Assembly (NCBI GenBank): GCA_014529385.2
Contig: CM043945.1
Location: 146,423,741 to 146,487,740, forward strand
Reading direction: 5' to 3'
DNA from: Adiantum capillus-veneris
Lineage: Eukaryota > Streptophyta > Polypodiopsida > Polypodiales > Pteridaceae
Length of the DNA: 64,000 nt
Positions 33,305 to 44,600 of the stretch are shown piece by piece. Position 1 is the first letter of the stretch. Every line of letters starts with the position of its first letter. The translations under genes and the position numbers were made by a program. The notes below the pieces were generated by a model. The model did not search any database. It was not told the DNA's origin and saw only the letters and a list, made by a program, of their open reading frames with translations.

Positions 33305-35047
33305 ATTCTTACAATTCTTCCTACGATTACAGTACAGTTAGAAGAGAGCAAGTCGCTTCAATCAAGCAACGATACAGGAGCTTCAAAGACCATTACATTG
33401 CTTAGAATAGGAAGCCTCGCCAACAAATGCCAATAAGAAAATTTCTTATACCCACATCTTGCACAACATAAATCTTTTCCATGCATCGACTGTGTATGCA
33501 TAATAGGGCTACATTACAAAGCCTGCATAGGCACAACTTTTAATTGCCCAAGCACAACACATACCCTTTGCGATACCCTGTCGTAAAGGATGACTCCAAA
33601 TAGGAAGGGGGAAGGCATTTTAAATGCGGACCTAACATTTTGACTATTAGAGGGCAATGTTTTGTGAGATGCATTGAATTTTTTCATTTTATTGTGATAA
33701 TTTTTTGACGAAATTTAGAGTATATTCCCTCATAGTAGTGTTACAGGGGAGTATGGGGAGAAAATCCATATATGAGCCCCTACGGACATGTGTATAGTGT
33801 ACATAGCATTTAGATTTCTATTTGAATGATTTTTCTTTTGTTGAGTTGTTTTAAGATTTTCTTTGTTTATTATTAAGAAAAAATAAAAAAATCCATAATC
33901 CACATGAAGAAAAGACTGACGAGAGGCCTGAGCACTACAAAGAGAAGAAGGTACAGGAAAACGATGAAACTTCACGAAGTATGTCTCAGCAGCCACTACA
34001 ACAGCCGAAGAACTTGTCACAAGGCAGTGTCAACATGCAACCGACAAGTCATACAAGTCAGAGTCGAGTAGCTAAGCCACAAAATGAGTAAGGTGTTAGT
34101 CCCAAAGCTTCAAGTAATATTCTCTGTGGTCTAAGCGTCTTATCTATTCTAGGTACTGCTCAAGCTGGAAGAGTTGAGCATATTTACGTTGTGTCGCTCA
34201 TGCTGGTATAGGTGAGCAAAAGAGTCAAAGTCTAAGTACTTAAGTTTGGTGAAGTGAAGGAGAAGGTCCAAAAGACACTCACGTACTGAGCACAGTGAGA
34301 TACGAGTGGAGAAACTTCTACATCGATAACCCTTCTTGGAAAGGTGGAAGCTATTGAGACATCTTTTGATGTCACATGTGCTACATTTATTCCTCGAAAC
34401 ACCCATCATCTCCTTCTTTCACATTGCATGCTTTTGGTGACAAATTTCTCATATGCATATAGAGTGTCCCATAATTGGCACTTGCATCAGGCACTCTTTC
34501 CGTGTTTCACCCAAGCACTCACCTTTCATGAACATGTACTTCACATTCAACTGCTCAACTCCAATAAGAGCATATACCAAAGGCATTTTTTTTCCCCACC
34601 GGGTTTTTTCCCTTTGGTCATCCAGTTTTTAGACCCTAATCTAAAGACACCTATCACCATCCTCTTGTACATATTCCTTCTACATCAACAATAAGGAAAT
34701 GCTACTCAAATCAATTGACAAATGAATTGGAGCACCAATTTCAGATCATAACATACTTCTCCTCAATGGGAGAGTCGAAGAATGGCCTACAACGACAAAG
34801 CTGCAGACAACACTAACAACATGATTGCACAGGAACAAAGAAGTCCCCAATGAAGAAGAGCAGACATAAAAGTAATCAGAGGATCTCAAAAGATGAATGG
34901 TTATGATGATAGATGTCCGCTCTTATGGATCATAGTTCTTGTGGTGGTTCGACAAAGTTACAAGCAGTGCAACAGATGAAGCAAAAACGACAGAAAAGAC
35001 CACATCGCCATCGATAATCAGGTCATGTTGGGGACGACATGAACGCG
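33305..35047. other. Non-coding 3' region of the outer gypsy element
   Basis: About 1.7 kb between the end of the Gag-protease frame and the purine tract. I saw no RT, RNase H, integrase or envelope-like frame on either strand. Confidence 0.7.
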
Positions 35048-35058
35048 GAAGGGGGGAG
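35048..35058 (+). other. Polypurine tract of the outer gypsy element
   Basis: GAAGGGGGGAG immediately before the 3' LTR. Confidence 0.8.
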
Positions 35059-36015
35059 TGTTGACCGCTGGGTCAACAACACAACATAACTCAAGATTCG
35101 TACCAAAGTCTTATCTTTTGCGAGTTATGAAATGCTGCAGATTATGGCTATAAACGTCATTTGTAATCAGTAGTTATTCTAGTTTCAGAATCCGGGGTGC
35201 AATGGCACTTCCAGATTGTAAATACAAAGCCATTTGACCCTTTCAACCCCATTTTTGGTTAAACCTAAGGTAGCCTTAGTATATAAGGTACCTAGGTCAT
35301 TTTGTAAGGAGAGACTTTTATCATAATCAAAACTTGAACGCTGCCGTCTACTGTGTGTGAGAGAGAAAGAGAGTGAGCGTGAGCTTTATCCTCTTGCTAC
35401 GCCCGGCTCGCTCAACACATTGGAGATCCGACTACACCATTGTTGTAGGCTCGAGGAGAGCTACGCGACAACGCCAAGCATTCCACGCAAGACGAATCAC
35501 ACACGCTGACGTATCTACGAGCTATTTGTGGCCGTAAGTGTATCAAATGATGTCTGTTTTCTGCGTGCTAGTAGTCTATAGAATCGTGGAGACATAATCT
35601 ACGCATAGGTACTCATAAATTTCAGTTCCGGACACTTTTAAAATTCTGCTCTGTCATCCTACGCATTTTCCGCAGACGGGTTTAGAGTGAGGGTTTTGAG
35701 TGTAGAAGCGTAGGGATAGGTGTATCCTAGTGAGGGGATGGTGTTCCTTAAGTTTCGTATGAATCTGGCATGATTAGGTGAGTTACCTTTCGTATGTGTG
35801 TATGTGGCTAGGTGGTGTAGTTGAGAGCAGTGAGATTCTTGATTGTGGTTTAGTTGGCCTTCCAAAGTGTTGCATGTGTAGGATGGTCTCAGCCTGACAA
35901 GCGAAAGAGATTTCCTCCGTGTGCCTATCATGTCATCTGTGTCCTTGATTGACATTATGTTGATCTAGGTAGTGTTTGCATGCACTTCATGGGTGTGTGA
36001 GTCGCTCCCGCAACA
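35059..36015 (+). mobile_element. 3' LTR of the outer gypsy element
   Basis: 957 bp, TGTTGACC...CCCGCAACA, partner of 15813-16754. Relative to the 5' LTR it has small indels near its start (AAGATTC inserted after CATAACTC) and around 35265. Confidence 0.93.
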
Positions 36016-36379
36016 CACCATCATCATCAATTCTCATTGATGCATTGTTATCTTCACCACCTCCTCCTCTTTCACCATCAGCCACACCCTCGGCTCATCT
36101 TATTATCTTGCCCCTAGCATGATAATGTGGACTAGGGTCGTGTTCTCTCAGACTCTCATGAACTCACCATGCAGCTCCAAAATCAGGCAAGAACACTCAT
36201 GTCCCTACACTCCCAGCTCCAATAGATATACCATTGTCATATTTTATAAAGTGACTTGGGACATAGCATCATGCCCTCCATCATGTCATGGATGTCAAAC
36301 TGCTACCATTTTTGCACAAGATGCTCGCATTACATCACTATAGGAGGACCTTCATTGACTAATGGAGTGATATGACACC
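36016..36379. other. Flanking DNA, no gene recognised
   Basis: C/T-rich sequence between the gypsy element and the split frame. A short plus-strand stretch reads ELTMQLQNQARTLMSLHSQLQ-like residues near 36155-36215, suggestive of a decayed coiled-coil coding region, with no further support. Confidence 0.4.
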
Positions 36380-36682
36380 ATGTTTTGTAGAGCTACTACC
36401 ATGGACCGCATCTTGGCTACCTTCATGGAGCTAGCTTCGACGACCATGTTTGAGCCAGTGAGTTTTCCACCTGCCCACCCTCGACTACAGCATTGTCCCC
36501 ACTGTAGGTATGTCACCTTTCAAACATCCCCCATCACCCTCCTGCTCCCCACCATCATCTCCGCCTTTAGCTTAGAACTACACTTTGACCACTTTGAGCA
36601 CCACATTTTCCCTCATAGCTATACACCCACTTCTCTCACCATTTCTCTCCCTATCACTTGCACACCACCCATTATTGCATCA
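36380..36682 (+). other. Left part of an open frame split by Copia-A copy 3
   Basis: Open from MFCRATTMDRILATFMELAS to the Copia-A insertion point. Without the transposon and one TSD copy, the same frame continues at 41967-42647, giving about 325 codons. The product is rich in Pro, Ser, Thr and Leu and resembles no family I know, so it may be an open frame by composition rather than a gene. Confidence 0.35.
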
Positions 36683-37479
36683 CTACCTGTTAGAAAATAT
36701 GACGTAGCTAAGTAGATAATTGAGTATATTACTTAATGGAGAGAGATAATTTTCACACACAAGAGATTATAGAGTATAGAGAGAGAGAGAGAGAGAGAGT
36801 ACACACAATATACGTGGTTCACCCAATGTGGGCTACATCCATGAGAAAGGAGCCACTCAATGGCTTTAGTACTTCAAAACAAGAAGTAGATTACAAAGGG
36901 ATTGTACCCTTTTGGAGCTCCCGCCTTGCTTCACTCTCACCACCTCACATCAACTTCACAATGCACCATAACGCTTCACAATCCGTTTTTGTGTGTAGAA
37001 GAGGCCTCCTTTCATAGTCCAAAAGGGTTGCCCTCTATTATGAGAGGCAGCTATGTGTATCCGGCCTTGTATAGACAAGTCCAAATTGGACCCTCCAATC
37101 TGCCCGTGTGGCCACCCTTGAGAATGTTAAGTATGGAGCTTGATTTACCCTTGTAATTTTTTTGTGGTAAAAGCGCACATTTGTAAGGCGCCCATTATAA
37201 GGAGAAGCCATCGTGCGTGAAGGAAAATCACTCGCCGTAATATTCCTTTTCATCGGAATATTATGGTCGGACGACGGCCGAAAAGTGGTCAGAAAACGAC
37301 CGGTCGGTTGGCCGGTGGTCGGAAGTCAATGGCCGGTGGCCGGTGGCCGAATTCAAAACCGGATTTGTCTACACAAAGGCGGTCACACATGGGCGGATTG
37401 GAGGGTCCAATTTGGACTTATTCACACAAGGGCGGCTACACATGGCTGCCTCTCATAAGAGAGGGCAGCCCTTTTGGCC

Positions 37480-37486
37480 TATAAAA
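37480..37486 (+). promoter_or_regulatory. TATA box of the nested solo LTR
   Basis: TATAAAA in GGCCTATAAAAGGAGGCC, identical in context to 1208-1214. Confidence 0.65.
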
Positions 37487-37686
37487 GGAGGCCATTTCTA
37501 CACACATTTCATAGTGTGAAGTTGATGCAACAAGGTGAGTGTGAGGTGGTGAGAGTGAAGCAAGGCGGGAGCTCCATTAAGGGTATAATCCCTTTATAAA
37601 CTACTTCTTGTTTTGAAGTACTAAAGCCATTGAGTGGCTGCTTTCCCGTGGACGTAGCCCACATTGGGTGAACCACGTATATCGTG

Positions 37687-37690
<4 letters not shown>

Positions 37691-37754
<64 letters not shown>
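37691..37754. repeat. (CT)n microsatellite in the solo LTR
   Basis: 64 bp of CT repeats, longer than the equivalent tract at 1419-1456. Confidence 0.97.
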
Positions 37755-37757
<3 letters not shown>

Positions 37758-38173
37758 CTATAATCTCTTGTGTGGGAAATCTATCTTTCTCCATTAAGTA
37801 ATCTACTCAAATATCTATTTATCTACGTCATATTTCCTAACAGAGAAGACAAATCCTCCTTTGAAATCGGTTAACGGCTGTTGAATTTGGCCACCGGCCA
37901 TTGACTTTCGACCACCGACCACCACTGGCCATTGGCTACCAACCACCAACCAATCGACAGGTCGTTTTTCGACCACTTACTGCCGTTCGGCCATAATATT
38001 ACAACAAAAAGGAATATTCAGGTGAAGCCAGTCTCGAGCAAAGGTGAAAATGTTGGTTTTAGGTGAGTGATTTTTCTTCAAGCACAATGGCTTCTCCTCA
38101 TAACGGGGGCCTTACAAGTGTGCGATTCTAATACAAAAATTTACAAGAGGTAAATCTGGCTCCATACTTAACA

Positions 38174-38186
38174 ATCTCCCACTTGG
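38174..38186 (-). other. Polypurine tract of Copia-A copy 3
   Basis: Minus strand CCAAGTGGGAGAT, directly before the 3' LTR; the usual plant copia form. Confidence 0.85.
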
Positions 38187-39600
38187 AGAATGATCTCCAC
38201 ATCAAACATGTGACTGATTTCCATCCTGCCTTCTTATTCTTGAATGCCGATTGAAGATGAACAAAAGCTCAACTTCTCCTTGTCCATCACCTTTGTAAAC
38301 ATGTCTGCAGGATTTTCACTTGTATGCACCTTTCCTAGCTTTAGCTATCCTTCTTTCAAAAGAGTGGGTATGAAGTGATATCTCACCTCAATGTGCTTTG
38401 TCCTTGAATGAAAGGTTTATTTCTTCGCAAGGTGGATAGCGCTTTGTCTATCACTGTACAAGACACAATTCTCTTGTTTGAATCCAAGTTCTTCTAAGAA
38501 TCTGTGAAGCCACAGAATTTCTTTGCTTGCCTCCGTCATTGCTACATACTCTGCTTTCGTGGTAGAAGGTGAGACCACTTTCTGCAGTTTTGAAGCCCAG
38601 CTTACTACAGTGCCTCCAACCGTGAATACTCATAGCCAATAGTGCTCCTTCGAGTATCTTTGTCACTTGTCATATCCGCATCACCATACCCTTGAAGAAA
38701 ATCATTAGTTCCTCAAAAATATAAAGCATTTTTTGTTGTCCCTTTCAGATACCTAAGTATCCACTTCATAGCTTGCCAATGCTCTTTGCTTGGGTTGTCC
38801 ATGAACCTACTTACAACTCCCACTGCATGTGCAATGTCTAGCCTTGTCCAAACCATAGCATACATAAGAGAGCCTACTGCTGCAGCATATGGAGCTTTAG
38901 ACATATAGGCTATCTCCTCTTGTGTCTTTGGACACGTATCCTTGGTTAGTTTAAAGTGATCGACCAAAGGTGTAGAAACCATTTTTACATTTTGTATTGC
39001 AAACCTTTCTAGTAGCTTCTGGATGTAATCCTCTTGAGATAGCTTTATTGTCTTCTTCGTCCTTTTCCTTGATACCTTTATACCAAGTATCCTCTTTGCA
39101 GCACCTAAATCTTCATTGAAAAAGATTTAGACAACTCTTCTTTTAGGTTTTTTATGTCCTGCATGTTAGCACTTTCAAACTTCAAGTACCATTGTCTTAT
39201 GCTTGCTTTAAATCATACAAGCTCTTCTTTAATTTGCAAACCATTTTCTCCTTACGTTTTACTTCATACCCCTTTGGTTGAAGCATGTAAATTTCCTCCT
39301 CTAAGTCATCGTGAGGGAATGCTATATTTACATCCATTTGCTCCAGATTTAGATCATGAGCAGCCACAAGGCTTAAGACAAGCCTACTTCAGTTTATTTT
39401 TACAACAGAAGAAATATTTCATTGAAGTCGATGTCTTTCTTTTAAGAAAACCCTTTTACCACAAGCCTAGACTTGTACCTTTTCTTCCCACCTTCTTCCT
39501 TCTTCAACTTATACACCCATTTGTTTTGAAGTGTCCGCTTACCTTTAGGCAGCTCAACCAACTCCCATGTTTGGTTGCAATGTAATGAGTCCATCTCTAC
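38187..39600 (-). pseudogene. Copia-A reverse transcriptase C-terminal half and RNase H
   Basis: RT thumb/connection: PYAAAVGSLMYAMVWTRLDIAHAV and SKEHWQAMKWILRYLKGTT (38982-38713). RNase H pieces follow in shifted frames, ending with the copia C-terminus (HIEVRYHFIPTLLKEG, TSENPADMFTKV) near 38200-38420. The palm region 39000-39440, where YVDD should be, is heavily decayed and I could not read it. Confidence 0.75.
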
Positions 39601-40115
39601 TTGCATGCTCTTTATCCATTCTTCTTTGGATTTGTGTTGCATAGCTTCCTCGTATGATTTCGGCTCTCTAGAATCTGAGATCAAGAGATGGTTGAAGGAA
39701 GGAATAAAACTTTTTGGAGGTCTACTCGCTCTTGTAGATCTTCGGTAAATAGGTTGAGGTTCCTTATTTGGTTGACATTTTTGCACATTGTCACCGTTTG
39801 TACTCCTTGAGTCTTCACCGTCCTCAAGCTCCATGTACTCATCACCTGTTTCTTTTGTTTGTTTTCTTTCCAAGTAAACTTTGTACATATTTTGTTTGTT
39901 AAAAATTATATCCCTACTCCTAAAGCTTTTACCATCTTCAGGATTCCATAGGAGATACCCAAAGTCACCTCTCCATAGCCAATGAAGAAACACTTTTTGG
40001 AATTTACATCTAGCTTTGATCTTAGGCTTCTATCTATGTGCAAGAAAGACTCACACCCAAACACTTTGAGAAATGAATGATTCACCGGTTTACCTGTCCA
40101 TGCCTCCTTTAGAAC
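39442..40115 (-). pseudogene. Copia-A integrase C-terminus and reverse transcriptase start
   Basis: Starts within GKPVNHSFLKVFGCESFLHI, the segment after the integrase core, continues with CFFIGYGE and WNPEDGKSFRSRDIIFNK, then a linker TRASRPPKSF and the RT_2 start EPKSYEEAMQHKSKEEW, LPKGKRTLQNKWVYKLK, RYKSRLVVKGF. There is one frame change near 39990. The catalytic integrase core is missing. Confidence 0.8.
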
Positions 40116-40400
40116 TCCATTCATTCCTAACATCTTTAAGCTTCCATTCATTTCCATTAGCAGTTTTGACACAAACTTTACCTTTGCCGACAATTTCACA
40201 ATCTTCATCATCTCCCAAGTATACAAACCCAAAATTACCTTTGGTGTAATCTTGGAAATGTTTCTTGTGTGGTGTCCCATGGAATGAAGCCCCGAAATCT
40301 ACTATCTAGGAATTAGACACAATGTCTAATGAGAGAATTAGAGCATCTTGCTCTACTTTACCTGCCACATTGGCCTCCGATGTTGGCTTGTTGTCTTGAG
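40116..40400 (-). pseudogene. Copia-A protease remnant (copy 3)
   Basis: Corresponds to the protease block of copy 2 (FGASFHGTPHKKHF, FGFVYLGDDE, KVCVKTANGNEWKLKML) in broken frames. It runs straight into the integrase C-terminal segment at about 40115, the boundary of the internal deletion. Confidence 0.65.
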
Positions 40401-40439
40401 AATCTGACTCCTTCTTCTTCTTGGACCATCAATTCTTCT

Positions 40440-41172
40440 TGAGGTGGCACTTCTGGGTGATGCAGTACTAACATTCAAGAACTGACTTTGTGTGTGACTT
40501 GCTCCACCTTGAATGATCACAACCCTTTTGGTTTTTGAACCTCTCCCTAAGCCTTCCTCTTGTTTCCACTCACAACGCAACACTCGATGATTCTCGTGTG
40601 CTTCTCCTTTGCATTTCCTTGCTTAGGAGAACACCCACAACATCATCAAACTTAAGAGTATTTGTACCAGAGATAGAATTACTTACAGCCATCACAAGGC
40701 TGTCCCATCTATCCGATAGAGATGATAGTATAAGGAGAGCTCGCACTTTGTCATTGGAATCGATTTTCACCCATTGAAGTTGACTTATGTTGGTGTTGAA
40801 GTCATTAAAGTGTTCTGCAACTAAACCATTCTTTGTCATCTTTAGATTGAACAAGCGCTTCATGAGAAATACCTTATTGGCTGCTGATGGTTTCTTGTAG
40901 AGGCCGTCAAGCGACTTCATCAAGTCCTTTGTGGTCTTCATCTCCGAAACATTGAAGGCCACCGTTGACGCCAAGCTTAACTGGATGGTTCCCAGTGCCT
41001 TTCGATCAAGGACAATCCATGCTTTATCTGCCATCGTTGCGGGCTTCTTTGCAAGACCACCTAGTGGCAAATAAAGGTCCTTCTGGTAGAGATAGTCTTC
41101 AATCTACATCTTCCAGTGTTGGTAGTTCTTGCCATTGAACTTCTCAATCTTGAGCTTCTCTTCCTCCACCAT
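40440..41172 (-). pseudogene. Copia-A gag (copy 3)
   Basis: ATG at 41170-41172: MVEEEKLKIEKFNGKNYQHW, with a CAG-to-TAG stop at 41104-41106, then open to 40570: PLGGLAKKPATMADKAW, KVFLMKRLFNLKMTKNG, VRALLILSSLSDRWDSLVMAV, LKFDDVVGVLLSKEMQRR. This is the longest preserved gag of the family in the window (UBN2-type copia Gag). A zinc knuckle follows near 40430-40480 in another frame. Confidence 0.87.
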
Positions 41173-41231
41173 TACTCCCACTCAATTCAAGGAATCCTTT
41201 CCTTGAGAAACTTTAGCTACGAGCAAACCTT

Positions 41232-41243
41232 GCTTTAATACCA
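41232..41243 (-). other. Primer binding site (Copia-A copy 3), mutated
   Basis: Minus strand TGGTATTAAAGC, a C-to-T change from TGGTATCAAAGC in copy 2, two bases from the LTR. Confidence 0.8.
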
Positions 41244-41245
41244 TT

Positions 41246-41966
41246 TGTTAGGAAATATGACGTAGCTAGGTAGAAAAATGAGTAGAATACTTTATGGAGA
41301 GAGATAATTGTCACACACAGGAGATTATAGAGTAGAGAGAGAGAGAGATTACACACAATGTACGTGGTTCACCCAATGTGGGCTATGTCCACGGGAAAGC
41401 AACCACTCAATGGCTTTAGACAAGAGGTAGACTACAAAGGGATTATACCCCTTTCGAGCTCCCGCCTTGCTTCACTCTCACCACCTCATATCAACTTCAC
41501 AATGCACCACAATGCTTCACAATCCGTTTTTTTGTGTGTAGAAGAGGCCTCCTTTTATAGGCCAAAGGGTTGCCCTCTCTTATGAGAGGGAGCCATGTGT
41601 GGCCGCCCTTGTATAGACAAGTCCAAATCGGACCATCCAATCCGCATATGTGTGGCCGCCCTTGAGAAGACAAGTCCTCCTTTGAAATTGACCATTGGCC
41701 ATTGAATTTGTCCACCGGCCACCAGCCATTGACTTCCTCGACCGGCCGTTTTCCAACCACTTTCTAGCCGTCGTCCGGTCATAATATTCCAACAAAAAGG
41801 AATATTTTGGTGAAGCCAGTCTCGAGAAAATTGGTCGTAAAAATATTGGTTTTTGACGAGTGATTTTTCTTCATGCACGATGACTTGTCCTCATAACGGG
41901 GGCCTTACAAATGTGCATTTTAAATACAAACAATTACAAGGGGTAAATCAGGCTCCATACTTAACA
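41246..41966 (-). mobile_element. Copia-A 5' LTR (copy 3)
   Basis: 721 bp, TGTTAGGAAATATGACG...GGCTCCATACTTAACA, with a minus-strand TATAAAAGGAGGCC block near 41550-41565 and a short (GA)n. Confidence 0.92.
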
Positions 41967-42647
41967 CTACCAACCATAGAGGATACACAATCACTATCTT
42001 TGCCACTTGCATCATCCACTTGTTTGTGCACTTCACCACTTTCTCTCACTATCACTTCACCATCGGATACTCGAGTGATTCCACAAATTAGTGAGGGGTT
42101 GGGTCTTGCCTCCTCAATCTATTCAATACACCACAAGACCCTCTCCATCAAAGATAGCATTGTTTTAGTGGAGGGGACAATGGGTGACCTTACCTCACCA
42201 TTATCCGCCGTTTCTTCTCCTCCTCTCTTAGCTCCCCTACCTACTCTTCCTCTATCAGCTTCCCCTTGCACCTCTTCACTACCGCTTCTTGTTATCCCAC
42301 CACTACCTGCAGGTCCTGGTGCCTTGTCTACCTCACTACCACCTAGCCATAGTGTGGCCTCTGCAACTCTCCCTTTCATGCAGTTTCACCCACTCTCTGT
42401 CCACTATATACCTTATTCATTCCCCTACATGAGCCTAGCCACTCATCCGGTTTACCCTCTACACAACTCACCCACGCCAGCCTCGACACCCTCCTATCAC
42501 CCACCCTCACACTTGGTTACCTATAAAGTTCCATCATGCCCTCTCCAATTATTACCACCATATCCTTTTCCACCAAACTCCATGCACCCGACGCCAGTCC
42601 CACCTCCAGGTACCTTGTCCTCAGATTCCTTCAATCACCCACATTAG
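41967..42647 (+). other. Right part of the open frame split by Copia-A copy 3
   Basis: Open for about 225 codons from the TSD (LPTIEDTQSLSLPLASS) to a stop at 42645-42647 (DSFNHPH). Pro/Ser/Leu-rich. In frame with 36380-36682 across the excised transposon. Confidence 0.35.
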
Positions 42648-43735
42648 CCCCCTTAGTGCCTCACCACCCTTCTCAGGTTCAGCTTTGGTATGGTTTTCAG
42701 TAGTTTATAGCTCGCCCAATCATCTTTGTAGTGGTTTACTTTTCTAGCGGTGCAGTTCTACTTTGCTTTAACTCTTTCTAGATGTTCTTGGTGTATCACC
42801 CCACTCATCAGACCATTATTCCACTCATCAGAATGATGAGCGGAATAATGGAGGTGGGCATCTGTAGTAGCAGGGCTACACAGAGATCAGCTTGCATGTA
42901 CACCTTGGTGGACATGCTCTAGAGGACATTCTCTTCTAGCTAGACCACACTTGGTCCGAGTGCCTAGTGTGGACACATCGGCGTCCAGGATGGGGCTCCA
43001 AAAACCATGGCCAGAGAATTAGCATTCATCATACAGATCATAGCCACCCTTTTTAGAGAATTCAAGAGCTACCAAACAGTAGTTCTTGGGTTGGCCTAAT
43101 CTAGTGGCCGTCTAGTGGTGGTCAACCAAGCGAATAGTGGCCGCATTCCTAGGCCACTAGCATCAGATATTTCTAATTTCCATGAGCTTCCTTGGCTAGA
43201 TATTTCCAATAGCAATAGATAAGTTGTGTCCATGCAATGGCCTTGGCTTCTGGATATACATCATGATGTGGATAGTAGCTTGATAGTCATGCCATACGCT
43301 TGCCTTCTGTGAGAGTTAGAAGAGTTGCAATAGCCTTTGGGGCGCTTCACCTTGGTTTTTTTGCAGTTGGGCATGTGAGCCTTGTAGTCTTGTTATGTAG
43401 TTACATTCTGATTTCGAATGTTTAGTGTGCCTTTGCACCCATTGCACCTCAGCCTCTACATCCCCATTGTACCTTGTTGTGGTAGTCATGGACTAGGCAA
43501 AGTTGGTTGCAGCCAAAATATACTTTGTATCATCATTTGGTTATGTGCAGGGTGCTGCCTTGGAGGGACTATTGTCATTTGGGCTAATATTTCAGTCTTT
43601 TTTCCAATCTGTTTTCATGTTTCACATTGTCTATTGGTTGATCTAGCTTGTGAGTCCGCATGCATACTGCATCTAGAGCATCCCACCAATAGAGAGCACA
43701 ATGCACCATTTCCATCTCATTGACTTGTCAGTCAT
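42648..43735. other. No gene recognised
   Basis: Intergenic-looking sequence. A short dyad at about 42800-42860 (CATTATTCCACTCATC and GATGAGCGGAATAATG) is the only structure noted. Confidence 0.5.
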
Positions 43736-44600
43736 AGATTTATGAGTCTTAATATCTCTAACAAATACAAAAATCTAAAAGATGATGAGAGTTGGAAAAC
43801 TATCCAAATCTTAAGCCCACATCAAATTTGGACGCTCATTCAAACATCAAGCCCAAGCTTCAAAGAACACCTTTTCCATAGGGCCCTTCTCCAAGTGGAT
43901 ACCAACTTCTACTTTTCTTACTTTTATGTATAGATCTTACACCAATTATGATTGATTGTCATGTTTGTAAGGCTTATCTCTAATTGAAGACCATTGATAA
44001 TTGTTATTGACATCTTAACATCCATAACACATATACTATAGTAGGAAGTGAGATTTGGACAAGCTTCCAAATCTGAAATCCAAAATTTAACATGAGATTC
44101 GGACAGTTGTCAAAATTTGATAGACTTATCGCTCACAGATTTAGGATTCTTAATGTCTCTAAAAGATTAAAAAATCTAAAGGATGTCAAGATTTGGACAA
44201 CCTTCCAAATCTTGATCCAAATGAGATTTGAAAAACCATCCAAATCTCAAACCTAAACTTCAAAGACCACCTTTCTTGTGGGTTTGCTACAACTAGATAT
44301 TAAATTCTATTTATTAAATTTTATGTGTTGGTCTTGCACTTGTTACGGTCGTTTATCCAACTCTCAAGCTTATTTCCTTAACATATCTAGAGGATGATGA
44401 GATTTTAACAACCATGCAAATCTCAATCTTAGACCAGATTTTCCAAATTGCAAACACAGCTATGTCATCTCCAAAGTTGTGTATGCATCTTGAGTCGACA
44501 TGGTCTCTTGAGAGATCAATTTTCTTCTATCCTTAGCTCTTCCTTTGTCTTTATGAGATTTGGACGGTCATTCAAAACTCAAAAATATTAAATAGGGAAT
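43736..44600. repeat. Degenerate repeats with AGATTTGGA hairpins
   Basis: Repeating block of roughly 400 bp (TTAATATCTCTAACAAATAC at 43749, TTAATGTCTCTAAAAGATTA at about 44150). Each contains small hairpins AGATTTGGA/TCCAAATCT with 5-7-base loops (near 44050, 44190, 44230). A shared phrase CTTCAAAGAMCACCTTTYC recurs at about 43859 and 44260. No coding frame. Confidence 0.65.

Larger units (their letters stand above)
15813..36015 (+). mobile_element. Gypsy-type LTR element with Gag-protease only, hosting a nested Tat element
   Basis: Full-length plus-strand element: 5' LTR 15813-16754, primer site 16756-16772, leader with palindromes, degenerate Gag-protease frame 28412-33304, non-coding 3' part, purine tract 35048-35058, 3' LTR 35059-36015. 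Flanks GACCA (15808-15812) and CACCA (36016-36020) agree at four of five bases, a decayed target duplication. Without the nested Tat element the length is about 10.9 kb. No reverse transcriptase, RNase H or integrase was found, so it is probably non-autonomous and would need enzymes in trans. The primer-site sequence is the one typical of the Athila/Tat side of Ty3/gypsy. Confidence 0.85.
37125..37842 (+). mobile_element. Second antiparallel solo Copia-A LTR nested in a Copia-A LTR
   Basis: 718 bp, TGTTAAGTATGGAGC...TATTTCCTAACA, with exact TSD GAGAA (37120-37124, 37843-37847). The TSD and insertion point differ from the solo LTR at 715-1544, so the two are independent events. Ends and internal GGCCGGTGGCCGG block match. 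Confidence 0.93.
36688..38173 (-). mobile_element. Copia-A 3' LTR (copy 3), interrupted by a solo LTR
   Basis: Parts 36688-37124 and 37848-38173 make one minus-oriented LTR of about 763 bp, with ends TGTTAGAAAATATGACG and GGCTCCATACTTAACA. The insert 37125-37842 is a solo LTR in the other orientation. Confidence 0.92.
36688..41966 (-). mobile_element. Complete Copia-A retrotransposon (copy 3) with TSD CTACC
   Basis: Minus-strand element of 5279 bp flanked by exact CTACC (36683-36687, 41967-41971). 5' LTR 41246-41966, primer site 41232-41243, gag, protease, integrase C-terminal piece, reverse transcriptase, RNase H, purine tract 38174-38186, 3' LTR 36688-38173. An internal deletion joins the protease region to the end of integrase, removing the catalytic core. 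A nested solo LTR (37125-37842) enlarges the 3' LTR. Confidence 0.93.

Noticed and set aside
36016-36343. Host gene exon next to the gypsy element
   Set aside because: Only a short coiled-coil-like stretch with stops nearby; not enough to call a gene.
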